A DNA stretch of 64,000 bases from Lewinella sp038528965 (GCA_038528965.1 JBCBEC010000012.1:62001-126000), one strand, 5' to 3'. Positions 17,432 through 26,662 are shown, counted from the stretch's first letter. Numbers and translations are program-made. The notes: generated from the letters alone by a model not told the origin.

Positions 17432-17486
17432 AAAAAAAACTCCGGTAATGCCATACCAACTTACAGTAAGTGCAGCACTACCGGAG
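17432..17486 (-). terminator. Rho-independent terminator, minus strand
   Basis: Arms CTCCGGTA (17440-17447) and TACCGGAG (17479-17486); on the minus strand the stem is followed by eight Ts (A-run 17432-17439). It lies downstream of the OmpA remnant, so it is the surviving end of that gene and also backs the convergent csp gene. Confidence 0.8.
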
Positions 17487-17517
17487 CGGCCAACTAGGGA
17501 ATTCGCGTAAGTAAAAG

Positions 17518-17895
17518 CTATTTATCAATCTCCTTTTCTGCCCTCCCTGAGGGCACATAGATAGCTTCTTGCTCTCCTACCTCCAATTCCGGCATTCTGA
17601 ATCCAATGTCAATGCGCCGGTTCTGGCGTCGGCCCTCTTCTGTGGTATTACTCGCTACTGGCTCGGTAGAGCCCCTGCCTTCTGTATGTATACGGTTAGG
17701 GTCAAAGCCACATTTTTCAACTAGAAACTGCTTTACAGATTCGGCTCGTTCAACGGAAAGACGCAGGTTCTCTTCCTTGGTGCCGAAGTCATCGGTGTGG
17801 CCAATGAGATCTAGCTCCGCGCCCGTAGGAGTGACAATTATGCCAAGTCAGGTATTGTAGCTCGCTTAATGGTCTGCCTTCAGGCTGGTGCGATG
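17518..17895 (-). pseudogene. 5'-truncated, frameshifted OmpA-domain remnant
   Basis: Minus-strand translation up to the stop at 17518-17520 reads an OmpA C-terminal domain: AELDLIGHTDDFGTKEENLR, then LSVERAESVKQFLVEKCG, IHTEGRGSTEPVASN and RRQNRRIDIGF. Upstream an in-frame TGA (17848-17850) closes the frame without any start codon. The adjacent frame continues the homology (NKSSHQPEGRPLSELQYL), so one frameshift lies near 17845. The homology stops at the 3' end of the DUF1573 gene (stop at 17898), so the first part of the gene is lost there. It keeps a good terminator (17432-17486). Confidence 0.75.
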
Positions 17896-17897
17896 AC

Positions 17898-18641
17898 TTA
17901 TTCCACTACCACAAAACATTTAGATTCTGGTTGTTTACCTTCTACTTCCACTTTGGCAATGTAAGTGCCAGGAGGATAGTGGCCAACGCTGAACTCTTCA
18001 ATGCTTCCGGCCGCCGGAATACGGCGAGCAGCCATCACCTGGCCAGTGTTGGAAAGAATGTTGACCATTACGACTTCACCTAGATGGTCTTCAAGGTCCA
18101 GGCGTAGAAGCTCTGCGGTGGGGTTGGGATAAATGGCAAAGCAACTGGGGTCCAGTGGTACTTCTTCTTTTTCCGAGAACTCGATATAACTCTCAGCATC
18201 ACCTGATTTAGGAATAACTTCGCCGGTCAGGTACACAAAAGTTTGTGGAGGGTGAGTATTAGCGGTTATTGTGACCCGCTGATTGCGTTTACCCTTCTTG
18301 TTCTTAGAATTGAACTCAACAGTGATGGAGGCGGTTTCGCCGGGGGCAATAGCTTCACGTGGCCACTTCGGTACGGTACAGCCGCAGCTGCCTTTGGCGT
18401 CAGATAAAATGAGGGGCTCGTCGCCCGTATTGGTAAACGTAAATACGTGCTTAACCAATACGCCTTCGTCGATCGTGCCAAAATCGTAGGTGGTTTCTTC
18501 GAAGGTAATGTTAGTTGTAGGGCCATACAGATCCGCTGCAGTAGCAGGGCTAGTTGGGGCAATAGGTGTATCCTGAGCGAAACTTGGGAGAGCAAAAAGA
18601 CACGAGAGCGCGACACCCAAGAGGTAAAATCGAATTTTCAT
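17898..18641 (-). CDS. Secreted DUF1573 protein with T9SS sorting domain
   Basis: 247 residues: signal peptide (1-22, ends LPSFAQ), one DUF1573 domain (about 45-140; TYDFGTIDEGVLVKHVFTF, KGSCGCTVPKWPREAIAPGE, KGKRNQRVTITANTHPPQTF) and a C-terminal T9SS type A domain (CFAIYPNPTAELLRLDLE ... PPGTYIAKVEVEG). The DUF1573 copy closely matches the second copy of the 13227-14348 paralogue (shared KRNQ.VTI.ANT.PPQ.F.YLTGE string), which suggests a local duplication. The end of the gene abuts a truncated OmpA remnant. Function unknown; surface-exposed or released. Confidence 0.92.
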   Translation of the reverse strand: MKIRFYLLGVALSCLFALPSFAQDTPIAPTSPATAADLYGPTTNITFEETTYDFGTIDEGVLVKHVFTFTNTGDEPLILSDAKGSCGCTVPKWPREAIAPGETASITVEFNSKNKKGKRNQRVTITANTHPPQTFVYLTGEVIPKSGDAESYIEFSEKEEVPLDPSCFAIYPNPTAELLRLDLEDHLGEVVMVNILSNTGQVMAARRIPAAGSIEEFSVGHYPPGTYIAKVEVEGKQPESKCFVVVE

Positions 18642-19017
18642 CGTTAATCTGGTTTAGTGAACAACTTATTAGAGAGATGCAAAAGGTGCATATATAGATG
18701 TAATGCAATTTTAACAGAAAATATTCCCCACTGCTTGTCCTAATTTGTGAATGGGCTGCTTGATGTAGTATTCACTGATGCTGTACTAGTATGTTCATAA
18801 ACGATTTTAGTGTGCGTAAGGGCGAAATAGCATTGACTGCTGTAGCTGCTACAAAGCAAATTGTGGGGCGTTCTAACCGCCTCATATACTGTTCGCTGCG
18901 AGACTGCTTGTATCCATTTGTTTGCCTCTTTGTGGCGCCAAATTTTCCCTATTTTTGACCGATTTTTGGCCAACCTATGCTGGCCAAGCACTATCCCTAC
19001 TAAATTCAATACAAGAA
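18642..19017. other. Divergent spacer between DUF1573 and DUF2911 genes
   Basis: 376 bp without coding character. It contains the plus-strand promoter at 18929-18957; an in-frame upward extension of the next gene (to 18922) would start ahead of that promoter and is not used. Nothing else recognised. Confidence 0.5.
18929..18957 (+). promoter_or_regulatory. Predicted promoter of the DUF2911 gene
   Basis: TTTG at 18929-18932, 17-nt spacer, TATTTTTG at 18950-18957 (perfect TAnnTTTG). About 60 bp upstream of the ATG at 19018. Confidence 0.55.
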
Positions 19018-20118
19018 ATGAGACTCAGAATTACGCTTACCACATGCCTGTTTGCCGGTCTGTTCACGGTACTTGGTGCCCAGGAACTTAAGTTTGGTGA
19101 CTTGGACAAAAGCCCCATGGATGCGGCTCACTATCCAATGCGATCAGCTTGGAAGAACTACCATGATGCAGGTGATCCTGATAGCACGCAGCTCATGAAA
19201 GTGCTCTATAGCCGCCCGCAGAAAAAAGAGCGCATGATTTTTGGTGGCCTGGTACCTTACGGCCAAGACTGGCGCTTGGGAGCAAACGAAGCGACCGAAG
19301 TTACTTTCTTCCGTCCGGTGGAAATTGGGAATACTTACGTTCCAGCTGGCACCTATACGATGTTCGCCCATATACTTCCTAATCAGTGGGTAATCAAAGT
19401 ATCTACTGAGCGTTTTATCGCAGGTACATCTAACCGTGATATGAGCCAGGATATCGCTACCGTAACTGTACCCACGGCAACTGTCGGAAAAGTACGTGAG
19501 TTCTTTACTATCGGTTTCCAGGAGGTAGATGATAATAACGTGAACATGGTCTTTGAATGGGATCAAACTCGGGCTTCTTTACCGATAAGCCTAAATCCGG
19601 CTATGCTGGATAGTGACAACCCAAGTCCAATGGATCTCGTACACTATCCTCCAATGTCGCGTTTGCGCAACTTTGTGGAAGAGGATGAACTGGAGGAGAA
19701 TGAGCCACAAATTCGCGTGGTTTACAGCCGTCCTCAGATGAATGATCGTACAATCTTCGGTGGCCTTTTAGAGTACGGAGAAGTATGGCGCGTAGGTGCC
19801 AATGAGACCACTGAAATCACCTTCTTCCAAGATGTAAATATCGATGGTACCGATATCGAAGCAGGCCGCTACGGTTTGTTTGCTACCGTTAACGAGGGCA
19901 ACTGGGAATACGTGATTCATAACGACCCACAGACCTGGGGTCCAGCTTATCACGATCCGAAGCACAACATAGCTACTTTCACTGCAAAAACCGAGAAGAC
20001 GCCCGAGACTTTGGAGGCGCTATCTATGACCTTTGTGGACAAAGGTGATAATATGGTTCATCTAGTCGTTGGTTGGGAAAATACCATGACACGAATTCCT
20101 ATTCAGGTGAAGAAGTAA
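19018..20118 (+). CDS. Secreted protein with two DUF2911 domains
   Basis: 366 residues from MRLRITLTTCLFAGLFTVLGAQ, a good signal peptide. Two tandem DUF2911 copies (about 25-180 and 205-360) each show SPMD..HYP at the start, a IRVVYSRPQ or MKVLYSRPQ strand, IFGGL..YG..WR.GANE.TE.TFF, AG.Y..FA and W..... strands at the end. Family members usually have one copy; a double copy gives a pseudo-dimer. Function unknown, periplasmic or outer-membrane-associated. The start was chosen over an upstream in-frame ATG at 18922 because of the signal peptide and the promoter at 18929-18957. A good terminator follows. Confidence 0.93.
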   Translation: MRLRITLTTCLFAGLFTVLGAQELKFGDLDKSPMDAAHYPMRSAWKNYHDAGDPDSTQLMKVLYSRPQKKERMIFGGLVPYGQDWRLGANEATEVTFFRPVEIGNTYVPAGTYTMFAHILPNQWVIKVSTERFIAGTSNRDMSQDIATVTVPTATVGKVREFFTIGFQEVDDNNVNMVFEWDQTRASLPISLNPAMLDSDNPSPMDLVHYPPMSRLRNFVEEDELEENEPQIRVVYSRPQMNDRTIFGGLLEYGEVWRVGANETTEITFFQDVNIDGTDIEAGRYGLFATVNEGNWEYVIHNDPQTWGPAYHDPKHNIATFTAKTEKTPETLEALSMTFVDKGDNMVHLVVGWENTMTRIPIQVKK

Positions 20119-20140
20119 TTTGTTGATTGATAATCATCAT

Positions 20141-20178
20141 AAACGCCCCTGGTAGTATCATCTGCTGGGGGCGTTTTC
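20141..20178 (+). terminator. Rho-independent terminator
   Basis: CGCCCC (20144-20149) pairs with GGGGCG (20168-20173), followed by TTTT; 23 bp after the DUF2911 stop. Confidence 0.8.
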
Positions 20179-20263
20179 GGTGTTAAATATGGGATGAAAT
20201 ACCCCCGAAGTAGCTCATGGTCTCAACTAGGAGTTATGAATTTATTCTCATATATTTACGAGT

Positions 20264-20581
20264 ATGGCAACTGAGGTAAATACCTTGAATCGGGAAGAGG
20301 CGGATAAGCTGGCACGCATAGCGTTTATCCTCAAAGTAGTGGCTCATCCTCTTCGCCTGAGTATTGTCCATATTTTGGAGCAACAGCCCGAACTTTCGGT
20401 ATCAGATATCTGTAAAATACTGGGCAGTGAACAGTCGCTGACCTCCCATCATTTGCAGAATATGAAGCTGAAAGGTATTCTGGCTTCTCGCCGTGATGGT
20501 CGTAGTGTTTTGTATTCCCTTAAAGAGCGCGATGTGTCTCTAATCATCAAGTGTTTAGAACACTGTCAGTGTAATATGTAG
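20264..20581 (+). CDS. ArsR-family HTH regulator
   Basis: 105 residues, winged helix. Residues ~20-90 read FILKVVAHPLRLSIVHILEQ, LSVSDICKILGSEQSLTSHH (recognition helix), LQNMKLKGILASRRDGRSVLY (wing). The C-terminus CLEHCQCNM has a CxxxCxC-like cluster that could bind metal or sense redox, as in some ArsR/SmtB members. Probably a homodimeric repressor of its own operon with the next gene (9-bp gap). A TATATTTA sequence close to the start hints at a leaderless or very short-leader mRNA. Confidence 0.9.
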   Translation: MATEVNTLNREEADKLARIAFILKVVAHPLRLSIVHILEQQPELSVSDICKILGSEQSLTSHHLQNMKLKGILASRRDGRSVLYSLKERDVSLIIKCLEHCQCNM

Positions 20582-20590
20582 TGTCATTCG

Positions 20591-20974
20591 ATGAAACTTC
20601 GAATTCTCAATAATTCTCTCCGGTTAAGGCTTTCCCAAGGTGAGGTGCGCGAATTAGCGGATCAACAGTCGGTACGTGCTACTACACACTTTCCTGGTGG
20701 CGTAACCTTTTCTTATGCCATTCGGCAAACGACGGAGACAGATCAGCCCCAGGCCGCTTATTTCAACCAAGAAATAACCGTACTCCTGCCAGCTACTATG
20801 GTTGATGAGTGGGCCAATGGCAATGATATAAGTCTACGAGCAAGCAGCCCGCTACCAGACGGTAACGAGCTGACTATACTCGTGGAAAAGGACTTTAAGT
20901 GCCTGACTGATCGCCCACACGAAGACGAGAGCGATCTATTCCCGCACCCCAAGCAAGGAGATGTTACTTGTTAG
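20591..20974 (+). CDS. Small conserved protein, DUF7009-like
   Basis: 127 residues, cytosolic, no signal. The N-terminus MKLRILNNSLRLRLSQGEV, the QEITVLLPATMVDEWANG segment and the terminal LVEKDFKCLTDRPHEDESDL (with a Cys and acidic end) resemble a family I recall as DUF7009; the assignment is from memory and uncertain. It follows the ArsR gene by 9 bp and is presumably its co-expressed partner. The function is unknown. Confidence 0.65.
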   Translation: MKLRILNNSLRLRLSQGEVRELADQQSVRATTHFPGGVTFSYAIRQTTETDQPQAAYFNQEITVLLPATMVDEWANGNDISLRASSPLPDGNELTILVEKDFKCLTDRPHEDESDLFPHPKQGDVTC

Positions 20975-20980
20975 AAAAAT

Positions 20981-22177
20981 CTAGTGCTGTACCATCGCTC
21001 TAGCTATGGTTTGGCTTCCGTCCGATAGCTGAATTTCCAGCAAATAAAGACCATCAGGGTGGGCGGTATTCGCTTGCCATTCAACGGTGCTGGAAAGAGG
21101 TTGCTTAGTGCTGATAAGGCGCCCGTCTGGATTATAAATCTTAACTGCTTCAATAGGCTTATCCAGCGGTGACTCTAAATAGAAATGAGTACCTATTGTG
21201 GGCGACACTTTAACCAGTGATTGTGTATTCAGTTCAGTTGTATTCACAGCGGTTAGGTCCCGGATCACTACGGCATTAGGGGCGATCAAGTTCCCACTGC
21301 CACTACTAATGAAATCTGATAAGTACACCCCCTCCGGGGAAAACATCTTTACCGCGCTATTGCCCCCATTGCCAATCAGCATATTGCCGTTGGGCAAATA
21401 GGCTACTCCTTCGGCATTACTCAGCCCGCCGAGAAAATCGCCCAGATAGTTGCCGTCGGAGTCGAATCGTTTAACGGCAGTACCATTATAGTCAGCTACC
21501 AAAAGATCTCCATTGTCATCAAACCAAATATTCGTCGGGCCGGAAAGATTAGCATTGATGAAGAGCCCCTCGTCGCTACCTTCAGGATCGAATTTTCGTA
21601 CGGAACGACCATTATAAGAAGAGACGTACAGATTACCCTCCGTGTCCCAATCCAAGCCAATACTTTGGGTAACGCCTTGGTTGGTGAATTCATCTACAAA
21701 CGTACCATCTAGTTCGTAACGCCGGACGAGTCCATTGCCACTCCATTGTAACACGTACAACAAGTTGTCAGCGCCAATTTTCATGCGGGTTGGGCCCCCG
21801 ATTCCGCTGGTAAAAACCCCTGCTAAGGTTCCGGTCTCTGCATCGTGTTTGTTGATAAGGCCGGTGGTTAAGTTGGAGATTAGTACGATGCCTTGGTCTT
21901 CTAGAAAAAGAATGTCCTGCGGCCACCCGAGATTGGTATTGATAAAGACCTCTGGATTATCGCCATTCTCGTCAAACTTCAAGATTTTCCAGGGTGGAGT
22001 ATTAAAGCCTGCCGCATCACTTACATAAACCGCAAAATTCTGACTGAAGGCAGGTAAGGCACAAAATAGGAGGAAGAATAAAATGGTACTTTGGAGCTTC
22101 GAAAGATACTTGCTAAGCGAAGTGTTGGATACAGCAGTACCAGTCAGCTCTCGCTGTTGAAGGGTGGATGATTTCAT
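20981..22177 (-). CDS. Secreted NHL-type beta-propeller with T9SS sorting domain
   Basis: 398 residues. A long basic N-region precedes the hydrophobic core (TILFFLLFCALPAFSQ, ends ~46). Residues ~50-310 contain six or so NHL/SMP-30-like blades, e.g. DNLLYVLQWSGNGLVRRYEL, EGNLYVSSYNGRSVRKFDPE, NGDLLVADYNGTAVKRFDSD, NGNMLIGNGGNSAVKMFSPE. The last ~75 residues are a T9SS domain (IYNPDGRLISTKQPL, HPDGLYLLEIQLSDG). Convergent with the ArsR operon (7-bp gap). Likely a secreted binding protein; the ligand is unknown and no catalytic residues were seen. Confidence 0.88.
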   Translation of the reverse strand: MKSSTLQQRELTGTAVSNTSLSKYLSKLQSTILFFLLFCALPAFSQNFAVYVSDAAGFNTPPWKILKFDENGDNPEVFINTNLGWPQDILFLEDQGIVLISNLTTGLINKHDAETGTLAGVFTSGIGGPTRMKIGADNLLYVLQWSGNGLVRRYELDGTFVDEFTNQGVTQSIGLDWDTEGNLYVSSYNGRSVRKFDPEGSDEGLFINANLSGPTNIWFDDNGDLLVADYNGTAVKRFDSDGNYLGDFLGGLSNAEGVAYLPNGNMLIGNGGNSAVKMFSPEGVYLSDFISSGSGNLIAPNAVVIRDLTAVNTTELNTQSLVKVSPTIGTHFYLESPLDKPIEAVKIYNPDGRLISTKQPLSSTVEWQANTAHPDGLYLLEIQLSDGSQTIARAMVQH

Positions 22178-22345
22178 GCTTAAGTTCTTTAGTGAGTAAA
22201 AACAATTACAAACCCCTAGTGAACTTATCCGGATACAATAGGAAATTAAGAGAAATACGGCTTAAGTACAACGAGCGTGGTCCTATTTGCAACAGGCTGT
22301 TCAAAAATTGCAGGTAATGGCGACTAAAGAGCTAAGTAAGGAATA

Positions 22346-23749
22346 CTACTGATTCTTAACCTCTCCCACCAATTTCGTCAAAGAATCCTTCGCATCGCCA
22401 AAGAGCATCTTCGTCTTCTCGTGGAAGAAGAGTGGGTTCTGAATACCGGCATAACCCGGGCGCATACTCCGCTTCAGTACGATCACCTGCTTGGCGTTCC
22501 AGACCTGTAGGACCGGCATACCATAGATTGAGCTACCGGGATCATCTTCTGCCGAAGGGTTAACTACGTCATTAGCACCTACTACAATTACGACGTCGGT
22601 ATCTTTTAATTCGGCATTGGCTTCTTCCAGATCCAATAGCTTGGAATAAGGAATATCTACTTCCGCCAACAGAACGTTCATGTGCCCCGGCATACGGCCC
22701 GCTACCGGGTGGATAGCGTACTTGACTTCTACCTGGTTGGCTTCTAATAATTCATCCAACTCTTTGCACGCTTTTTGCGCCTGTGCTACCGCTAATCCAT
22801 AACCTGGTACTAAGATGACTTTATCAGAATAGTAGAGTTGTACAGCCAGATCGGCCAAGCCTACTTCTACTACGGTTTGGTCACCTGTGTCACCTGCTTT
22901 ACTAGCTCCGCCTTTAGCGGAGAAGCCACCAATAAGCACGTTCAGTAAGGAACGGTTCATGGCCTGACACATGAGTACGGTAAGGATCGTACCCGAGGCG
23001 CCCACAAGAATACCGCCTACAAGCATGATTTGGTTGTTGTAGATCAGACCTGCAGCCGCTGCGGAGAGCCCTGTGAACGAGTTCAGCAAGGAAATTACCA
23101 CTGGCATATCTGCACCACCAATGGGGGCAACAAAAGAGAAGCCGTAGACCAGCGTGAGTACGGTGAAAATGATGAGTGTCAAAATACTTAGAGAAGTCGA
23201 CTGCCAGCACAGGAAGATCATGAAACCGATCAGTCCCACGAGGAAGATAGCGTTGATCAGGCTGTGCTGTGGCAGGGTAACTTTTTCGTCCCAGATCTTA
23301 CCATCCAACTTAAGGTAAGCCAGGATACTACCCGTAAAGGCTACCCCACCAATAAAGAGGGTGAGCAAGAGGATGACCATCTCGCTTCCGGTAGCTGCTT
23401 GTGCACCTCCGGCTACGCGTTGTAGTTCTAGTCCGGCTAAAACCACTGCACAGGCACCTCCAAAGCCATTGAAGATCGACACCAGCTGAGGCATGGCCGT
23501 CATTTCTACCTTACGCGCGGCGCGCCACCCGATGAGGCCACCAACAGCGATGGCTCCTAAAATCCAGATCAAATTACCATTGCCCTGGGCGTTGGGCGTA
23601 AGTAAAGTAGCCAGTATGGCCAAACCCATACCAAAAGCCGCCTGGCGGTTACCACGCCTTGCGGTAACAGGAGAACTTAGTCCTCGCAGTCCCCACACAA
23701 AGGCCAGTGCGCCGATCAGATAGCTCAAATTGATTACTGCTCCTAACAT
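22346..23749 (-). CDS. pntB: NAD(P) transhydrogenase subunit beta
   Basis: 467 residues: about nine transmembrane helices (dII part; GGADMPVVISLLNSFTGLSA) followed by the NADP(H)-binding dIII domain from ~residue 285 (VEVGLADLAVQLYYSDKVIL, VPGYGLAVAQAQ, the GXGXXA-like loop, HPVAGRMPGHMNVLLAEV, VVVGANDVVNPSAEDDPGS, GMPVLQVWNAKQVIVLKRSM). It transfers hydride from NADH to NADP+ coupled to proton entry, in the inner membrane with PntAA and PntAB. Last gene of the three-gene operon, 6 bp after pntAB. Confidence 0.97.
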   Translation of the reverse strand: MLGAVINLSYLIGALAFVWGLRGLSSPVTARRGNRQAAFGMGLAILATLLTPNAQGNGNLIWILGAIAVGGLIGWRAARKVEMTAMPQLVSIFNGFGGACAVVLAGLELQRVAGGAQAATGSEMVILLLTLFIGGVAFTGSILAYLKLDGKIWDEKVTLPQHSLINAIFLVGLIGFMIFLCWQSTSLSILTLIIFTVLTLVYGFSFVAPIGGADMPVVISLLNSFTGLSAAAAGLIYNNQIMLVGGILVGASGTILTVLMCQAMNRSLLNVLIGGFSAKGGASKAGDTGDQTVVEVGLADLAVQLYYSDKVILVPGYGLAVAQAQKACKELDELLEANQVEVKYAIHPVAGRMPGHMNVLLAEVDIPYSKLLDLEEANAELKDTDVVIVVGANDVVNPSAEDDPGSSIYGMPVLQVWNAKQVIVLKRSMRPGYAGIQNPLFFHEKTKMLFGDAKDSLTKLVGEVKNQ

Positions 23750-23755
23750 GGCTAT

Positions 23756-24073
23756 TTACTTTTGCTTTTTCTTGAACATTTCCAACATCCGGTCGGTCAC
23801 AGCAAAGCCGCCAACCACATTAATTGTCCCCAGGACAATAGCCAGAGAACCGCCGACTAACAGTAGCCAGTCAGTAGGAGCTGCTTGTTTTACCAGCAGT
23901 ATACCACCAATGATTACCACTCCGCTGATAGCGTTGGCACCAGACATGAGCGGGGTGTGTAAAACCGTAGGTACCTTGGCGATGATCTCAAACCCCAGGA
24001 TAATCGTGAAGAGCAAGAGATAGAGCATTATCAAATGCGTATCGAAGAAGGCTATTAGTTGGTCAATTACCAT
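23756..24073 (-). CDS. pntAB: NAD(P) transhydrogenase subunit alpha part 2 (membrane)
   Basis: 105 residues, three or four transmembrane helices (LIMLYLLLFTIILGFEIIAKV, PLMSGANAISGVVIIGGILL, WLLLVGGSLAIVLGTINVVG). HTPLMSGANAISG is the family signature. In E. coli it is fused to PntAA; the split three-subunit form seen here is the alternative bacterial arrangement. It sits between pntAA (12-bp gap) and pntB (6-bp gap). Confidence 0.95.
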   Translation of the reverse strand: MVIDQLIAFFDTHLIMLYLLLFTIILGFEIIAKVPTVLHTPLMSGANAISGVVIIGGILLVKQAAPTDWLLLVGGSLAIVLGTINVVGGFAVTDRMLEMFKKKQK

Positions 24074-24085
24074 GAGTAGGAAATT

Positions 24086-25189
24086 TTACTCCTCTTCTGT
24101 GGAGCCAGTATTGGTGATGAAGGTGTTGCTAACGATTTCGTTGCTGAGATCAACGGTCCATTCGCCCTCGATGACGAGCAGTTCCAGAAAGTTGAAGAGG
24201 TTATTGCTGAAGAGCTCACTGGAATTTTGTGGCATATCCTTTGATAAGTCAGAATAGCCCATGATGGTCACACCCTGATGCACAATGGTTTTTTCGTCCT
24301 GGGTGAGGGCACAGTTCCCTCCGGTTGAAGCCGCCAAGTCAACAATCACAGCGCCGGGGCGCATCTGCTCCACCGTTGCAGCCTCTACCAAAATGGGGGC
24401 CTTTCGGCCGCGTAGTTGAGCGGTGGTGATAACGACATCAGCTTGTTTAGCGTGTGCTTGAATGGTTTCCGCCTGACGGCGCTTGTATTCTTCCGTTTGC
24501 TCTACCGCATAACCGCCGGCTGCGGTATCATCGGTGGCCCCTTCTACTTCCACAAATCGGGCGCCAAGGCTCTGTACTTCTTCTTTAGCGGCAGCTCTAA
24601 CATCAAAAGCTTCTACCATTGCGCCCAAGCGTTTTGCGGTAGCAATGGCTTGTAGACCCGCTACTCCCGCACCTAATACTAGCACTTTGGCCGGCTTAAT
24701 ACTACCAGCAGCGGTAATCATCATGGGGAAGAAACGGGGTAGTGCTCGGGATGCTGCCAAGACCGCTTGATAGCCCGCTATGGAAGCCATAGAGGATAGT
24801 ACATCCATGCGTTGGGCCAGGGTGGTACGAGGAATCATATCTAAACTGAAGGCGTGTAGCCCATGCTCCTGTAGCTTTCCCGTAACCTCATGATCGAAGT
24901 AGGGTTTGAATTGGCTAACCAGCGTTTTACCCTGCGGGAGTTGCTCGAGTTCAGCGCGCTCAGGTGGGTAGATGCAAAGCAGTACATCAGCTTGTTGGAT
25001 CACCGCAGATCGGTCGGCGGTTTTTGCTCCAGCGTTGGTGTATAATTCGTCGGCAAAGCTTGCCTGTGCTCCTGCTCCGGCTTCCACAACGACGGAGGCG
25101 CCTTTAGCAATCAGTTTTTCTACGCTTTTGGGTACCAAGGACACGCGTTGATCATTGTGTTCTTTTAGCACCCCGATTGTAACCGCCAT
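24086..25189 (-). CDS. pntAA: NAD(P) transhydrogenase subunit alpha part 1 (NAD-binding)
   Basis: 367 residues, soluble dI domain. The N-terminus MAVTIGVLKEHNDQRVSLVP matches the alanine dehydrogenase/PNT family; QRMDVLSSMASIAGYQAVLA and the Rossmann motif VLVLGAGVAGLQAIATAKRLGA (~residue 166) bind NAD(H); the mobile loop and PGAVIVDLAASTGGNC follow. First gene of the operon. Full length for the split-type subunit. Confidence 0.97.
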   Translation of the reverse strand: MAVTIGVLKEHNDQRVSLVPKSVEKLIAKGASVVVEAGAGAQASFADELYTNAGAKTADRSAVIQQADVLLCIYPPERAELEQLPQGKTLVSQFKPYFDHEVTGKLQEHGLHAFSLDMIPRTTLAQRMDVLSSMASIAGYQAVLAASRALPRFFPMMITAAGSIKPAKVLVLGAGVAGLQAIATAKRLGAMVEAFDVRAAAKEEVQSLGARFVEVEGATDDTAAGGYAVEQTEEYKRRQAETIQAHAKQADVVITTAQLRGRKAPILVEAATVEQMRPGAVIVDLAASTGGNCALTQDEKTIVHQGVTIMGYSDLSKDMPQNSSELFSNNLFNFLELLVIEGEWTVDLSNEIVSNTFITNTGSTEEE

Positions 25190-25393
25190 GAGATGGGTAT
25201 TTTCTAGACCATACTAAATGGTCAATCCTGCGAAAATGTTCTGTATAATAAGAAAAAAGGAAGAAATACCGGCGATTTAGTGCTTCCGCCCCGGAGTGAA
25301 TTGCTACAAAATTGGTCTAAAATTAGAACTTCCCACTGCGTGCTAAGCTTAAGTTATTATCAGTAAGAAGAATGTTGGGAAGAAGGAAATAAA

Positions 25394-26437
25394 CTACTCG
25401 TGGTGCTTGTCAAAACCGGGTAGGCCCTCTACGTTTTGTGCCAGGAAGTTGCTTGGGTAATGCTCTACACCCGGAAAACCTAAGCGGATATCGCGCCCTT
25501 CGTGAGGGAGGTAAGCGGTACCAAATAGATAGTCCCATACGGCAAGCGTTAGGGCAAAATTGACACCGTGGCGGCGTTCGTGTGGCAGGTCATGTGCGTG
25601 GTGCCAGATGTGTAATTCTGGGCTGTTGAAAATTCTACGCATATAGGGGCCTAGCGCGAAAGTACCCAGGAAAATCAGCGCGCTGAATACCGCAATTTTG
25701 GTTCCGATGGCAGCGTTAGTGAGCAGGTTTACATCGAGCCAGGAGTTTACAACAACTAGGCCAATGAGCAAACCAATAATTCCACCGGTAATGCGCCCGT
25801 CCACCGTAATGTTGGCATGATTGAAGTGGCCCCAGGCAAGCGTGAAAATATGAATCACGAAAAAGTCATGAAGCCCGATACCCAAGAGCGCTAGCGGTAA
25901 ATACTCGATGCTGCGGTAGACTACATTTTCCATCCAGTGGTAACGCAGATGTGCCGCAAAGCCCATTTGTTGAACGGAGTGGTGCACTTTGTGAAAAGTC
26001 CATAACCATTCTACGCGGTGCAGCAATCGGTGTACCCACCATTGCACAAAGTCTCGAAAGACAAAGCCTACTAATAAAATGGACCAGTACGGCCAGCTAT
26101 TCATCGGGTTGTTGGCTTGCAAGTCGAAACCACCGGTAATGGCTTTGATACCATCGTTGAATAGCTCTACCACTACATTTGATGCGGCACTGTAAATGAT
26201 GAGCGAAAAAAGGAAAAAGTTGAAGAACATGTAAAAGGCATCCAGGAAGAAATCCTTGCGGATAATGGCCTGCTTTTTACGCCAGGGGATAAGAACCTCG
26301 AAGACAAAGAATACCAACGAGACCAAGATGAGCATGTAGAAATAGGAAGTCCACTTGGGATTGGTAATATCCCGCCAGAGGTAGCCAGCGTATCCGGTAT
26401 AACCCTGTACAAATGCGTCCCAATACTTTTCCATCAA
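25394..26437 (-). CDS. Sterol desaturase/fatty acid hydroxylase family protein
   Basis: 347 residues, integral membrane, with the eight-histidine di-iron motif of the family: HRLLH (136-140), HKVHH (149-153) and HIWHHAH (276-282), plus HFNHAN at 204. Hydrophobic segments at ~35-50, 65-90, 118-130, 180-200 and 220-260. It should hydroxylate or desaturate a lipid with O2; the substrate (sterol, fatty acid or carotenoid) cannot be told from sequence. Monocistronic; two adjacent ATGs can start it. Confidence 0.88.
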   Translation of the reverse strand: MMEKYWDAFVQGYTGYAGYLWRDITNPKWTSYFYMLILVSLVFFVFEVLIPWRKKQAIIRKDFFLDAFYMFFNFFLFSLIIYSAASNVVVELFNDGIKAITGGFDLQANNPMNSWPYWSILLVGFVFRDFVQWWVHRLLHRVEWLWTFHKVHHSVQQMGFAAHLRYHWMENVVYRSIEYLPLALLGIGLHDFFVIHIFTLAWGHFNHANITVDGRITGGIIGLLIGLVVVNSWLDVNLLTNAAIGTKIAVFSALIFLGTFALGPYMRRIFNSPELHIWHHAHDLPHERRHGVNFALTLAVWDYLFGTAYLPHEGRDIRLGFPGVEHYPSNFLAQNVEGLPGFDKHHE

Positions 26438-26528
26438 TTGCGCTATTCGGTAAGTCTATAATGCATCTCCACAAAAATAAAGGTTTGAAGACCTTTTTTT
26501 CTGTGATGTCAGTCACTTTGTAAAAAAG

Positions 26529-26568
26529 AAGAGGGTAGAAAGATGTTTTGTCGTCTTTATACCCTCTT
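26529..26568. repeat. Dispersed GTAGAAAGAT-N14-ATACCCTCT element, copy 2, forming a terminator-like hairpin
   Basis: AGAGGGTAGAAAGA pairs with TCTTTATACCCTCT (one mismatch), so this copy is a long hairpin. It lies between the sulfur dioxygenase-rhodanese gene (ending 26663) and the sterol-desaturase gene, and is likely the transcript end of the former. The repeat cores are at 26535-26544 and 26559-26567. Confidence 0.65.
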
Positions 26569-26662
26569 TATCTCAATATGAGGCAGGGCCCAGACTATAG
26601 TACGTTACTAGGTTTTTCAGGCCCAACCTTACTCCATTACAATCAAATCTGGTCTGGTATGT

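Noticed and set aside
18922..19017. Upstream ATG extension of the DUF2911 gene
   Set aside because: It precedes a predicted promoter and a good signal peptide at 19018.
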